A stretch of 64,000 nucleotides of DNA from Pelagomonas calceolata (GCA_918797485.1 CAKKNE010000005.1:4402001-4466000); one strand, 5' to 3'; positions 1-9,663 are shown, counted from the stretch's first letter. Notes: generated by a model from the letters alone, not told the origin. Numbers and translations: made by a program.

Positions 1-3000
1 ACCGACGACGCGGACGACGCGTGCGGCACGCTCGTCGCGACGCTCGCGGCCTCCGTGACCGTCACCAAGGACGCGGCCTCCTACCCCGTCACGATCCCCA
101 ACGAGATCGACGGCGCGCCCCTCGACGGCACGGGCTACTACCTCGTCATGAGCGTCATCTACGACCGCCGCAAGCTCAGCACCGGCGCGACGTCCTTCGC
201 GACCGGCACCTTCGGCGTCGTGGCCTTCTACCCCACGCCGCGGCCGACGCGCGTGCCCTGGCCCGCGCCGACGGCGCACCCCTCCGTGTCGCCGACCGTG
301 TCGCCGACGCCCGAGCCGACCGAGGGCCCGACGCCGCGGCCGACGCCCAAGCCCACCATGTGGCCCACGGCGGCGCCGACGGCCGAGCGCCTGCCCTTCC
401 AGATCCGGACCCAGGGCACGGCCCAGAACGGCGACTGGACGGACCGCTCGCTCAACTTCGAGGAGCCCGCCCGGACCAAGATCCAGTTCATCCAGGGCGC
501 GGGCTACATCTCCGAGACCGGCTGCGCGCGCGCGTACCCCGGCGTCGACTTCGCCGCCGCCACGTCCTCCGTCGCCACGAAGGACGACTTCCTGGGCCAG
601 TGCGGCCAGCAGGCGCAGTACGGCCCGTTCGTCTTCGACTTCGAGTTCGACGTCCTGCTCGTCGAGGCGGCGACGGACGCCGTCGTCCAGATCCTCTGCT
701 CGGGCTGCCAGTCCGACGGCGAGAACATGTGGACGGGCGACTGGACGCCGGACCGCGCGAAGGTCGACGCCTCCTTGCCGACGACGCTGTACAGAATCAA
801 GGTCGTCGAGTACTCCTACGGCCTCGTGGGCCGCTCGTCGCCCCTGACGGTCCAGGACGGCGTCTTCGACCCGACGCCCCGGCCGACGCCGACGCCGACG
901 CCCGCGCCGACGCCCGAGGCGAGCAACCCGACCTCGGTGCCGATCCCCGCGCCGACGATGCTGCCGACGGAGAACACGCTCTCCATGGAGCTCCACGGCG
1001 CCGACGGCCACCTCGTGCCCCTCTGGAAGAGCGGCGACGGCGGCTACCTCGCGGCGGGCGAGTCCGTGACGGGCACGCTCCGCTTCACGGGCGACGAGGA
1101 CCAGAGCCGGCAGGTCACGATCCGGCTCTGCCGCGGCGAGGCCGTCGCCGGCCCCGACCTGTGCACGGACCGCGACGGCAAGTTCGTGGCCGAGGTCGGG
1201 TTCATGCAGCAGGTCGACTACGACGCCTCGGCGGCCTCCAACGACGGCACGCCGATCAGCTTCTCCGTGCCGACGGGCATCCAGGCCGGCAACAACTACT
1301 TCTTCGTGCTGTTCGCCTACGCGGACGCGCGGCGCAAGATGCTGGACAACGTGTCGCCGGCCGGCACCGCCGCCGCCGAGACGCAGACCTACGTCACGGG
1401 CGCCTTCACGGTCTACGACTACGCGCCGACGCCCGCGCCTTCTCCGTCGCCCTCGACGGCCGCGCCGTCGAACGTCGGGCGGGGCCCGACGCTGAACCCG
1501 ACGTACGAGCCCACGCCCAAGCCCGTGGAGGACATCCCCTGCACGGCCACCGTCGAGTCGGGCATCCCCGACGACAAGGTCTGGGAGTGGGGCCAGGACG
1601 TGGAGCTCAAGATCAAGATGTGCCACTGGTACTCGTACTCGTACGGCGTCGTCGACGTGCTCCTGTACGGCGACGAACCCAACGCGGACCCCGTCGACTC
1701 GCTCGCGCAGTACCAGAGCGTCCACGACAACACGCTTACCGTCAAGTACACGGTGCCCCAGTGCACGGACCAGGACCTCGTGACGGGCGAGTGCACCACG
1801 GATGGCCTCAACTTCCCCGACAACGAAGGCGTCCCGACAACGGGAAGTTCTAGGGACTCGTTCAAGCTCCGCATCATCGAGTACGGCCACGGCCTCGACA
1901 CGGGCGGCTGGACGGCCTCCGGGCAGTGGCCCCGCCAGGACCTCGAGTTCAAGATCCGCACCAAGCACATCCAGGCGCCCACGCCCGAGCCGACGAAGGC
2001 GCCGTCGCAGGACGGCACGATCGACTGCTTCCACACGGCGCTCTTCGCGGGCACTGATATGACGGGCGGCACTGGAAATGTTGCGGCAGGTCAGGTCGAG
2101 ATGAACAAGATCCGCAAGTTCAGCACCTACGGCGACGGCCTCACGGCGCCGCTGGTGCCGGGCGCCGAGATCTTCGCGAACATCGAGTACTGGCCCCTGG
2201 ACCGGTACAGCTCGGGCCGCGGCACGGCCCGGGGCGACGGCACGTTCCGCAAGGCCACGGCCAAGGAGGGCCAGCTGCGGTGGAGCGTCTGCTCCGACGA
2301 CATGACGACCGTGTGTGGCGTCGACGAGGACTGCCCCGCAACCGGGGCCACGTGCGTCGCCGACCCCCTGGGCGGCCGGGGCCGCTTCGTCTACCCGTAC
2401 GTCGACGGCCCGATCGCGAACACGGACGGCGCCCCTGCCGGTGGCGGCACCGCCGACCCCGGCGTCGGCGACGCGTACGCGGGAGAATGCTCTACCGATG
2501 GTGTCCTCGGCGCCGGGTCGGGCACAGACTGCAAAGACGACCTCGACTGCACCGCTGTGCCCGGGGAGACGTGCGTGCCGGTGGCCTACGGCGCAGTCTG
2601 CTCCGACGACATGACGACCGCGTGTGCCGTAAACAACGACTGCACTGCCCCCGCCACATGCGTGCTCAAGCCCACCGACCGGCAGGGGTACCTCACGGAG
2701 CCCGAGCCGATGCACACGTACTGGCCGTTCGGCTACAACCGGACGACCCACGCTTGGACGTACGGGTACTGCCCCCTTGCGCCCGGCTCCGACAAGACGT
2801 GCTGCTGCGAGACCGACTCGGACGCCCCCGGGTACGTCGAGGATTGCGAGACGCGGTACCCCGAATGGGACTGTTCGTCCATGAAAACGGGTGACATGAA
2901 GGTCGTGCCCGTCACGCGCCAGAACGTCACGGTGGCCGCCAAGGCCACGAAGGTGACGCTGCGCCTCTGCCGCGGCGAGTGCCACAACGACAAGAACTTG

Positions 3001-5055
3001 GGGCACGTCTCCGACGCCGGCGACCGCAAGAAGGGCGACAAGGAGTCGGCCGACGCCCACGGCTTCTTCGGCGCGCTCAAGTACGACGTCCAGGTCGACG
3101 CGAACGGCCCGCTCGGGTACGGCACGGACGGCGCGTCGCTCGCGGCCGGCGAGAACGGCCCGTACGAGTCGATTACGCGGGCCGGTGCGGGCGCGTGGAC
3201 GGTCTGGGGCTCGGGGGGCCACCCCAACGCCCAGAGCTACGGCGTCGTCGGCGGCAAGGTCCCGCTGACGCTCCCGACCGACCTCGAGACGGCCGACGAC
3301 TACCGGATCCTCGTGCACGAGGAGTCGACGGGCCTCACGTGCCGGAGCGACTACTTCACCATCGCCAACGCCGGCGAGGTCCCGACGCCCTCGCCCGTCC
3401 GCAAGGCGCCCCCGACGCCGCGGCCGACGGAAGGGGCGACGCACGCGCCGACGCCCGCGCCGACGCCGTCCACGATCACCTTCGTGCCCGAGCCCCAGTT
3501 CTGGCAGAAGGAATCCACCCAGACCGTGGAGATCCGCATCGGCGACGTCGACCAGGCCTACTCCTACGGCTTCGGCGCCGTCGTGGACCTGCTCCTCTAC
3601 GAGGCCGACGGCGCGGACCCCGTCGGCACGCTCGCCGTCTACGCCCAGGTCACGGGCAACAAGCTGAGCGTGGACTACCCCGTCCCGGCCGGCCTCGCGG
3701 GCACCGACTTCCGGCTCCGCGCCATCGAGTACACGCGCGGCCTCGACGTCTACTCGAAGCCGTTCGCCATCGGCGACGCCGCGCCGGTCCCGGCGCCGAC
3801 GGCCAAGCCGTCGACGGCCGCGCCGTCCCTGGCGCCGACGGCGGACACGGTCGTCGTCGAGGTCAGCGGCGTCGACGTCGGCGGCACGCTCGTCAAGGAC
3901 GAGAAGTACGACCTCCAGGTGCGCTTCACGGGCGACACCTTCGACGAGCCGACGACGGTCGTCGTCTGCCGCGAGGAGTCCCTCAAGCACAACCGCTGCC
4001 CGCTGAACCCCGCGGGCGACGGCGCGCAGGACGCCATCGCCAACAACGCGCACGACGGCGACGCCGTCCTCGCCCTCAAGGTCGCGGCGAGCACGACCTT
4101 CGACTACACGCCCGCCGCCACGGGCCGCTACGTCTTCCAGGCGTGGACCGCGACGCAGGGCGCCTTCACGTCGCCGACGTACACGGTCGCGACCACGGCG
4201 CCGGCGGCGGACGCCGCCGCCGCCGCGCCGGCGACGCCGCCGGCGCCGACGGCGCGGCCGACGGACGCGCCCACGGGCAAGGGCCTCCAGGTCTCGGCCG
4301 GCGGCGACTTCTGGGTCGCCGGCGACGCCGCGACGGTGTCGGTGCAGTACACGGGCGTCGCGGCGGGCTCGGACACGGACACGTGCTACTTCGACGTCGT
4401 CCTCATGCAGGGCGACGCGCAGGTGTCCGCGCTCGCGACGGGCGCCGAGAGCCGGAACTGCAAGCTCACGCTGAGCGTCGACACGGGCGCGCTGGCCGAG
4501 GGCACGTACACGATCCAGGCGAGCGAGTACACGCGCGGCTGGGTCGGCGCCTCGGACGACGTCGCGGTCGTCGCGACGGCGCCCGCGCCGTCGCCGACGG
4601 CCGCGCCGGCGCCCGCGCCGACGCCGGCGCCCGTCGCGGCGCCCGTCCCGACGGCCGCGCCGACGCCGTCGGGCATCTCCGTCACGGAGAGCCTCGCGGG
4701 CGCGACGGTCGCCGCCGGGGCCTCGTTCACGGCCGAGCTCGCGTACACGGGCAACCTGAAGAAGGCCGACGGCGTCGTGACCCTCCGGATATGCGAGGGC
4801 TCGGCGACGCCGTACGCGGGCCCGGCGGACGCGTACGACTCCTGCGCCCAGGCGGGCGACAATCTGGCCACGGCCGAGGCGGCGAGCGACGGCAGCTGGG
4901 CCGGCTCCGACCTCGCGCTGCCCGCGGACCTCGCCGCCGGCACGTACTACCTGCGCGCCGACACGATCGCGCGGGACGCGGACGGCGCGACCATCGACCT
5001 GGCCTACGGCGCGAACCGGCTCGCGTACGTCGGCGCGAGCTTCACGGTCGCGTAG
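1..5055 (+). CDS. Giant modular secreted/surface protein, 5' end outside window
   Basis: The frame is open from base 1, so the gene begins upstream; 1684 codons are seen. Eight Pro/Thr-rich linkers (near bases 229-393, 868-975, 1423-1530, 1975-2017, 3379-3474, 3781-3840, 4225-4284, 4579-4674) separate beta-rich modules. Many modules end in a similar strand, for example FKLRIIEYGHGL, FRLRAIEYTRGL and YTIQASEYTRGW. This layout resembles the Kre9/KNH or Ig-like modules of Ser/Thr-rich extracellular proteins, but that match is my inference. Around 2285-2670 lie three Cys-rich repeats containing CSDDMTT-type or CSTDG starts and a DC...TC ending. No membrane segment is visible at the C-terminus (SFTVA), so it is probably secreted or held in a cell coat. 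Function unknown. Confidence 0.85.
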   Translation, partial: TDDADDACGTLVATLAASVTVTKDAASYPVTIPNEIDGAPLDGTGYYLVMSVIYDRRKLSTGATSFATGTFGVVAFYPTPRPTRVPWPAPTAHPSVSPTVSPTPEPTEGPTPRPTPKPTMWPTAAPTAERLPFQIRTQGTAQNGDWTDRSLNFEEPARTKIQFIQGAGYISETGCARAYPGVDFAAATSSVATKDDFLGQCGQQAQYGPFVFDFEFDVLLVEAATDAVVQILCSGCQSDGENMWTGDWTPDRAKVDASLPTTLYRIKVVEYSYGLVGRSSPLTVQDGVFDPTPRPTPTPTPAPTPEASNPTSVPIPAPTMLPTENTLSMELHGADGHLVPLWKSGDGGYLAAGESVTGTLRFTGDEDQSRQVTIRLCRGEAVAGPDLCTDRDGKFVAEVGFMQQVDYDASAASNDGTPISFSVPTGIQAGNNYFFVLFAYADARRKMLDNVSPAGTAAAETQTYVTGAFTVYDYAPTPAPSPSPSTAAPSNVGRGPTLNPTYEPTPKPVEDIPCTATVESGIPDDKVWEWGQDVELKIKMCHWYSYSYGVVDVLLYGDEPNADPVDSLAQYQSVHDNTLTVKYTVPQCTDQDLVTGECTTDGLNFPDNEGVPTTGSSRDSFKLRIIEYGHGLDTGGWTASGQWPRQDLEFKIRTKHIQAPTPEPTKAPSQDGTIDCFHTALFAGTDMTGGTGNVAAGQVEMNKIRKFSTYGDGLTAPLVPGAEIFANIEYWPLDRYSSGRGTARGDGTFRKATAKEGQLRWSVCSDDMTTVCGVDEDCPATGATCVADPLGGRGRFVYPYVDGPIANTDGAPAGGGTADPGVGDAYAGECSTDGVLGAGSGTDCKDDLDCTAVPGETCVPVAYGAVCSDDMTTACAVNNDCTAPATCVLKPTDRQGYLTEPEPMHTYWPFGYNRTTHAWTYGYCPLAPGSDKTCCCETDSDAPGYVEDCETRYPEWDCSSMKTGDMKVVPVTRQNVTVAAKATKVTLRLCRGECHNDKNLGHVSDAGDRKKGDKESADAHGFFGALKYDVQVDANGPLGYGTDGASLAAGENGPYESITRAGAGAWTVWGSGGHPNAQSYGVVGGKVPLTLPTDLETADDYRILVHEESTGLTCRSDYFTIANAGEVPTPSPVRKAPPTPRPTEGATHAPTPAPTPSTITFVPEPQFWQKESTQTVEIRIGDVDQAYSYGFGAVVDLLLYEADGADPVGTLAVYAQVTGNKLSVDYPVPAGLAGTDFRLRAIEYTRGLDVYSKPFAIGDAAPVPAPTAKPSTAAPSLAPTADTVVVEVSGVDVGGTLVKDEKYDLQVRFTGDTFDEPTTVVVCREESLKHNRCPLNPAGDGAQDAIANNAHDGDAVLALKVAASTTFDYTPAATGRYVFQAWTATQGAFTSPTYTVATTAPAADAAAAAPATPPAPTARPTDAPTGKGLQVSAGGDFWVAGDAATVSVQYTGVAAGSDTDTCYFDVVLMQGDAQVSALATGAESRNCKLTLSVDTGALAEGTYTIQASEYTRGWVGASDDVAVVATAPAPSPTAAPAPAPTPAPVAAPVPTAAPTPSGISVTESLAGATVAAGASFTAELAYTGNLKKADGVVTLRICEGSATPYAGPADAYDSCAQAGDNLATAEAASDGSWAGSDLALPADLAAGTYYLRADTIARDADGATIDLAYGANRLAYVGASFTVA

Positions 5056-5161
5056 GCGAGCAATTCCCCCCCTCCCACCCTCCCCCCGCCCCCGCCCCAC
5101 CTCCCCGAACCCGGCCCTAACATGTAGCCAACCTGAAACTTGGAGTGCCCGGGGACAGATA
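5056..5161. other. C-rich convergent gene gap
   Basis: A 106-bp space between two convergent stop codons. Its first half is an almost pure pyrimidine run (5066-5105) on the + strand; nothing else is seen. Confidence 0.6.
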
Positions 5162-5722
5162 TTACGTGGGTGACGCTTCGTCGTCGTCGCCGCCGCCGTC
5201 GATGGCCGCGAGCGCCGCGAGGAGCGCGCGGCAGCGGTCGCCGTCGGAGACGTAGAGCGCGCCGGCGAGGCACTCGAGGCCCGACGCGTCGGCGTAGACG
5301 CTCGCCGCGAGCCGTCGCGGGCCCCGGCGGCCCACGGCGTTCCGCCCGCGGCGGAGCCACGCGTCGTCGGCCTCGGAGAGCGCGAAGCCGCCGACCGGCC
5401 CCCGCCGGAGCCGCGCGACGGCGGCGGCCTGCGCCTCGGCGCGGACCGCCGCGACGACCCGCCGCTGCTGGTCCGCGAGCTTCGCCGGAGGCCAGATGCT
5501 GCGCCCGCGCCAGAAGAGCTCGAGCACCGCGTCGCCGACGTACGCGAGCGCGTTCGGCGACAGCCGCGCGCAGTCGAGCGTGCCGCGCGCGTCGTCGCTC
5601 GCGAGGCGGAAGAGCTCGTCCGCCGGCGCGCTGCGCAGGCGGGTCCGGTGCACCCGTCGCGCGCCTGGCTGCCACCCTGCTGCGACGCCCATGCACGCTG
5701 CGACCATGCTGAGGGCGCGCAT
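5162..5722 (-). CDS. Mini-ribonuclease III-like protein, probably plastid
   Basis: The 186-residue protein carries the Mini-RNase III (MrnC-type) pattern. It has LAYVGDAVLELFWRGR near residues 59-74, then a conserved RRGRNA in the middle, and ASGLECLAGALYV near the C-terminus. The family is a dsRNA-specific RNase III catalytic domain without a dsRNA-binding domain; it matures 23S rRNA in bacteria and processes plastid RNA in plants. The first ~20 residues are hydrophobic and end near GWQPGA, compatible with plastid import. The ATG at 5722 was chosen because the longer reading frame (to 5743) begins without ATG. The acidic catalytic Asp of YVGDAV is present. Confidence 0.8.
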   Translation of the reverse strand: MRALSMVAACMGVAAGWQPGARRVHRTRLRSAPADELFRLASDDARGTLDCARLSPNALAYVGDAVLELFWRGRSIWPPAKLADQQRRVVAAVRAEAQAAAVARLRRGPVGGFALSEADDAWLRRGRNAVGRRGPRRLAASVYADASGLECLAGALYVSDGDRCRALLAALAAIDGGGDDDEASPT

Positions 5723-6027
5723 CGCTGGCCCGACCGTACACACAGCAACGAATGGGCAAGTTTGCCGCTGCTATCTCAGCTTCGAGAGCTTGCTAGTACC
5801 TTACAGCCGCTAGCTCGCACTCCGCCGAGCCCGCATAAATCACTGGCAATTGAGCCCCGAGCCTCCAGAGCTCGCGGGTTTCTACGTCGACAACCATTCC
5901 GGCTAGCCCGGCCGCCTATCGTTCGCACTGACACCAAACAGCTGAGGAGGACCGCTGTGCCAAACCGGGCCAATCCGAGACGCTTTGGCTGCAGGACTCT
6001 GCAGCACCCAAGCGCAGTGCCACGACC
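5723..6027. promoter_or_regulatory. Divergent intergenic region with GCTAG motif
   Basis: 305 bp between two divergent start codons. It holds one copy of the dispersed GCTAG motif at 5791-5814. No coding signal is seen. Confidence 0.6.
5791..5814 (+). repeat. GCTAG palindrome-ended motif, copy 1
   Basis: Reads GCTAGTACCTTACA then GCCGCTAGC, starting at 5792. It lies about 70 bp upstream of the Mini-RNase III start codon. Confidence 0.75.
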
Positions 6028-7110
6028 ATGCCGGCGCGCGTCGTCTGCGCCTTCCTCCTCTGGCGCGCGGCCGGGGCCTTCCGGCCGGGAAACCCGCCCC
6101 GGCCGCGGGCCGCGACGGCGCGCCGCGCCGAGGCCGCGCCCGGGCCGGCGCCCCCGCTCGGCGGCGGCCGCGGCGTGCCGCTCGGCCCGCCGGCGGCGGC
6201 CTCGGAGCCGGGCTACGAGCGCTGGATCAGCTCGCAGCTGCGCACGAACCGCATCCAGGACGCGACGCGGGGCTTGAAGGACAAGGTCGTCGACGCGCTG
6301 CGGCGGCCCGACGCCGAGGCCGAGCTCGCGACCATAGGAAGGGACCTGAACCTCCTCGTCACGAGCGGCAACACGGGCGTCACCGAGCGGGCGCGGTCGA
6401 CGCTGCTCACGCAGCAGCGGGCCTGGGAGGAGCTCCTGCCCGTGCGCGCCGCGTTCCCGCGGTACGCGCGCTTCGTCGCGGCCAAGGACGCCGGCCCGGC
6501 GGCGCGGCCGCCGGGCGCGCGCTTCGCCGCCGTCGCGCCCGTCGCCTTCGAGCGCGAGACGCGGCTCCTGGGCCCGTTCCTGAGCGCGGGCAGCGCCTGG
6601 GACGTGGCCGCCGAGGACGCGGCGACGCTCCGGCTGACGCCGCGCTTCGGCGGCGGCTGGTTCGTGCGGTGCCTCGGCGTGCCGCTGCCGCTGCCGCGCC
6701 TCGGCGCCGCGGCGCCGCGCGAGGTCGTCGTGCTCTACCTCGAGGGCGACGTGCTCGTGGCCGTCGACCGGCGCGGCGGCGGCGACGCGCTCCTCGTCTA
6801 CGCGGCGCCGCGGCTCCGCGGCTTCCGGAGCCCCTTTGGCTTGCGCGCGAAGCTCGCCGCGCTGCGCGTGCGGCGGCGCGAGCGCGCGCGGCGGAACGCG
6901 CGCGTCCGCGCCGCGAAGAAACCCAAGGGCGCGGCGCTCGTCGGCGACGTCGCCTGGCGCGACACCTCGAGCGCCCTCGACGTCGACGAGGCGCGCATGC
7001 AGCGGTTCCTCGACGCGGACCCGCGGCGCCGCGAGAACTTCTCGGTCCAGGACATGCTCGACGGCCGCCTCAGCGCCGAGGACCCGCTCGGGGACCTGAT
7101 CTCGGACTAA
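6028..7110 (+). CDS. PAP/fibrillin-like plastid protein
   Basis: The 360-residue protein starts with a hydrophobic stretch ending in AGAFRPGNPPRP, a good match to the signal-peptide/transit junction (A-F) used by secondary plastids. The body has a helical segment (residues 60-140) followed by a beta-rich region containing GGGWFVRCLG, then VVVLYLEGDVLVAV and a late ALLVYAA strand. That order resembles plastid lipid-associated proteins (PAP/fibrillin), where a lipocalin-like barrel ends in a 'YLD-DLRI' type strand. The C-terminal 90 residues are basic, then acidic. Assignment to the family is moderate; a plastid location is more secure. Confidence 0.6.
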   Translation: MPARVVCAFLLWRAAGAFRPGNPPRPRAATARRAEAAPGPAPPLGGGRGVPLGPPAAASEPGYERWISSQLRTNRIQDATRGLKDKVVDALRRPDAEAELATIGRDLNLLVTSGNTGVTERARSTLLTQQRAWEELLPVRAAFPRYARFVAAKDAGPAARPPGARFAAVAPVAFERETRLLGPFLSAGSAWDVAAEDAATLRLTPRFGGGWFVRCLGVPLPLPRLGAAAPREVVVLYLEGDVLVAVDRRGGGDALLVYAAPRLRGFRSPFGLRAKLAALRVRRRERARRNARVRAAKKPKGAALVGDVAWRDTSSALDVDEARMQRFLDADPRRRENFSVQDMLDGRLSAEDPLGDLISD

Positions 7111-7449
7111 TACATGGCGCGGTTTTTTTTCTTCTTGCTTTGCTTAGAGCTAGGTTGCCTAGCGACCCGGCCGACGGCTCCCTGCGTGACCGGACGCCTA
7201 GACGAACGCCCGCCCCGCCCCCGGCCCTCATACGCCGTCGCCCCGAGTGGTAGCTCGGAGGACCGGGGGCTAGAGCCCCCCGAGGACGCGCTCATCGTAG
7301 CCGGCACGCGCCTCGCCGACCTGCGCGCGGAGAGCACGTAGCGTGCCCAGGCATCCATCCCTAGCTTCTTTAGCCGTTGTTATAGGCATACAAACTTACA
7401 GGTACAGGCCCGCGCGGCGCTTGTGCCGCTAAAGCGGGGGGTCGGCGAG
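7111..7449. other. Intergenic region with a strong hairpin
   Basis: No gene is recognised. At 7267-7283 the sequence GGGGGCTAGAGCCCCC folds into a perfect short hairpin nested inside CTCGG/CCGAG, about 150 bp past the preceding stop codon. It could be a 3' UTR structure. Confidence 0.4.
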
Positions 7450-8232
7450 CTACTCGTCGTAGATCTCATCGACGGCGCCGTCGATGAGCATGGCCGCTGC
7501 CATCAGCGGCGACGACGCGAAGGTCTTCCACTGGTCGGAAGATCCCCGCGCGATAACATGCATGACGCTCGACGGCGTCGCGTCGGACGAGCGCCGCCGT
7601 GCGTACTTGCGCCGCCGTGCGTCCGTACCGTGATGCGGAACGTCCATAGAAGGCGTCGCCCTCGGCGCCTCGCGCGCTGTGCTCCAATCGATGATCGACG
7701 GCATCGCTGGAGGAGGATGTGCCTCCTTGCATCCCAAAATCGCGTCCAGTCTCGGCAATTGTTGCAGCGTCGGAGTTACGACAGCTGCGGGCCGCGTTGC
7801 GGGTGGCGTATTCATCTTTTTGCGCCGTCGCTCGGCTCGAGAAGCACGGCACGCGACCAGCGCCGAGGCTCGCGACAAGGCCTTCGAGCTTCGGCACGCT
7901 TCCGCTTTGGGCACACGTCTACGCCTCCTCCGGCGTCCCACGACCGCTTGTCGGCGCCCGGGACGGCCTCCCGCAGTGCTAGCAGGGACAGGTGGGGCTA
8001 CATGGTGTGCCCGCTTTTGGGCTAATTTGGTGCTGGACCGCTCTCCCCCTGTTCTAGACGTGTCTTGCGATTCGGAATGACGGCTAGCGCGTGATATTAT
8101 GTGATATAGCAGTCTCAGAGCGAGCCAAGAGGTGATGACCGCATCGCATGCGTGGGAGCTGTGCTCCGACACCATATTCAAGCTCAAACGTTGCAACAAA
8201 ACACGAAAACGCGCGGAAGTACCACATTTCAT
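7450..8232 (-). CDS. Possible hypothetical protein, unrecognised
   Basis: An open frame of 260 codons beginning with ATG. I recognise no domain. The N-terminal 130 residues are rich in Arg, Ala and Ser, as expected for chance frames in GC-rich DNA. The last ~120 residues (from MNTPPATRP) look more protein-like and end in DGAVDEIYDE. The 3' end of the frame contains a 24-bp perfect palindrome (7465-7488). It could equally be non-coding, so the call is weak. Confidence 0.25.
   Translation of the reverse strand: MKCGTSARFRVLLQRLSLNMVSEHSSHACDAVITSWLALRLLYHIISRASRHSESQDTSRTGGERSSTKLAQKRAHHVAPPVPASTAGGRPGRRQAVVGRRRRRRRVPKAEACRSSKALSRASALVACRASRAERRRKKMNTPPATRPAAVVTPTLQQLPRLDAILGCKEAHPPPAMPSIIDWSTAREAPRATPSMDVPHHGTDARRRKYARRRSSDATPSSVMHVIARGSSDQWKTFASSPLMAAAMLIDGAVDEIYDE
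7465..7488. repeat. 24-bp perfect palindrome
   Basis: CTCATCGACGGC is followed directly by its exact reverse complement GCCGTCGATGAG, with no spacer. Confidence 0.85.
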
Positions 8233-8337
8233 AATAGGAAGCGTGCGAGCAGCCGAAATCTATAACAGGCGCGCGTTGAAGCGGCAGACAAGCAAGGCGC
8301 TGCCGCTGCACCGGCAAGCCCCCGCGACCGCCCTTTG

Positions 8338-9000
8338 ATGAACTCCCTCTTCTCGCGCATGGGCACAAGCTGGTCCGCGCGCCCCAACGACGCGCCGCCG
8401 CCGCCCGGCGACGGCCCGCGGGCGCCGCCGCCGCCGCCGCTCGGCGCGCCGCAGCCGCCCGGCAAGGACGACGACGTCTACCGGCCGCGCGACCGCAGCC
8501 CCGACTCCGTCATCGAGGACGTGGGCGCCTGGGCGCGCGACGACGGCTCGGACGCGAGCAGCGCGGCGACGCCGCCGCCGCGCGCGCTCGCGCGCGCCGC
8601 GTCCGCGCCGGCCGCCGCGAGCTGCGGCGACCTGCGCGGCATCCTCGCGGACAAGCCGAAGAAGAAACTTCGCAAGTCCGTGTCCTTCCACAGCACGGTC
8701 TCTCTGGTAAGAAGCGAGTCGCTCAGCGACCTGCCCGCCGAGGAGAAGCACCGCATCTGGTACCGCTCCGACGACTACTCGCGCTTCGTCCACTCGGAGC
8801 TCGGCCGCCGCCGCGAGATGGGCGTCACGTCGACGTCCCTCATCATGCCGACGCGCGTCGCGCACTTCGAGGTCGAGGACGACTACGCGAGCGACGGCGA
8901 CGCGCGCATGGACGACTGGCGCGTCGGCTGCGACTCGGACTCGTACTCGGACTCGGACGAGGGCTCCGGCGGCGACGCGCCCGTGCGCGTCGTCGGCTGA
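8338..9000 (+). CDS. RVxF-motif regulatory-type protein
   Basis: The 220-residue protein has a Pro/Gly-rich, disordered N-terminus. In the centre it carries KSVSFHSTVSLVRS, followed about 12 residues later by LSDLPAEEKHRIWYRS and DDYSRF. The combination 'VSF...V..(I/V)...dL..EE...WY...dY..f' recurs in many stramenopile proteins of unknown role, and VSF resembles a PP1-docking RVxF element; both statements come from memory of such families. The C-terminus is an Asp/Ser-rich acidic tail. The start is the ATG at 8338, the second codon of the open frame. No enzyme domain is visible. Confidence 0.65.
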   Translation: MNSLFSRMGTSWSARPNDAPPPPGDGPRAPPPPPLGAPQPPGKDDDVYRPRDRSPDSVIEDVGAWARDDGSDASSAATPPPRALARAASAPAAASCGDLRGILADKPKKKLRKSVSFHSTVSLVRSESLSDLPAEEKHRIWYRSDDYSRFVHSELGRRREMGVTSTSLIMPTRVAHFEVEDDYASDGDARMDDWRVGCDSDSYSDSDEGSGGDAPVRVVG

Positions 9001-9060
9001 GGCCTGCCGCTCCCTCGACCCCCGCGGGCGCAGATCTGCCTAAGGCGGTTCCGATCGGTT

Positions 9061-9165
9061 TGCTAGTGGTCTTCCGCGGCGGGGGCGTGGGCGTGGCGCT
9101 GGAGGTGTGGACCGACGTGTTGATCGAAGCTATTTGCTAGTGTTCTTCCGCGGCGAGGGCGTGGG
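9061..9165 (+). repeat. Tandem pair of GCTAG half-motifs
   Basis: TTTGCTAGTGGTCTTCCGCG (9059 on) and TTTGCTAGTGTTCTTCCGCG (9132 on) are each followed by a GGGCGTGG-rich stretch, 73 bp apart. They share the left half of the dispersed motif but lack the closing CTAGC. Confidence 0.6.
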
Positions 9166-9473
9166 GGGCGCCTCGCGTTGGAGAGGTGTGCTCCGTGCGC
9201 GGCGCGAGGGGCTCCGCTGCAGCCCAAAGTTGGGCTACCCCACCAACTTTATGTAAGTGCACCGCGTGCCAAATTTGGTGGCTTGGGATGGCGTGTGGGC
9301 TGCGCTGGGTGGCATCTTACAAAAAGTGGGATGTGCGGTATACAAGCTCGTAAACCCTCGCTTGTGTAACAGCGAGGAACGTACTCCTCTTATGAGCCAA
9401 ATGGGCGGGAGAGGATGTCGTAAAACCCCAACCCATCGTTCTACTCGATACTTTCTCCCGGCAGGCTCGGAGA

Positions 9474-9497
9474 CCTAGCGCATGTAAGACACTAGGG
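9474..9497 (-). repeat. GCTAG palindrome-ended motif, copy 2
   Basis: CCTAGCGCATGTAAGACAC then TAGGG; inverted ends are CCTAG/CTAGG. It lies about 170 bp upstream of the glycosyltransferase start. Confidence 0.65.
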
Positions 9498-9663
9498 ATG
9501 CCTTCGCAAAGCCAGGGGCGGTGTTTGAGGGTGCGCATATACACTCAGATCTGATTTCTCATATCGACCATCGCGTAGCAACAGCGTCCTGCCTCCTCTC
9601 AGCCGAGACAACCTGCTCCACCTGAGCAAAGGCAGCAAAAGCCTGCTGACTACAATAAAACAA

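Larger units (their letters stand above)
9001..9663. other. Intergenic region with short repeats
   Basis: No gene is recognised. It contains a pair of related half-motifs, TGCTAGTG followed by KTTCCGCGGCG, at 9061 and 9134. There is a perfect 7-bp hairpin (CCTCGCT/AGCGAGG) at 9355-9376 and a GCTAG-type motif at 9474-9497. Confidence 0.5.

Noticed and set aside
21-1853. 610-codon open frame overlapping the giant secreted protein
   Set aside because: Extremely Arg/Ala/His-rich and offset from a frame with clear domain repeats; a by-product of high GC.
2979-5120. 713-codon open frame in another phase of the same gene
   Set aside because: Composition is almost only Arg, Gly, Ala, Pro; no domains; shadow of the real gene.
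5004-5759. 251-codon minus-strand frame overlapping Mini-RNase III
   Set aside because: The other minus frame holds the RNase motifs; this one is Arg/Ala noise.
9355-9376. Hairpin as a tRNA or terminator
   Set aside because: A single 7-bp stem without cloverleaf arms; no tRNA gene was found anywhere in the window.
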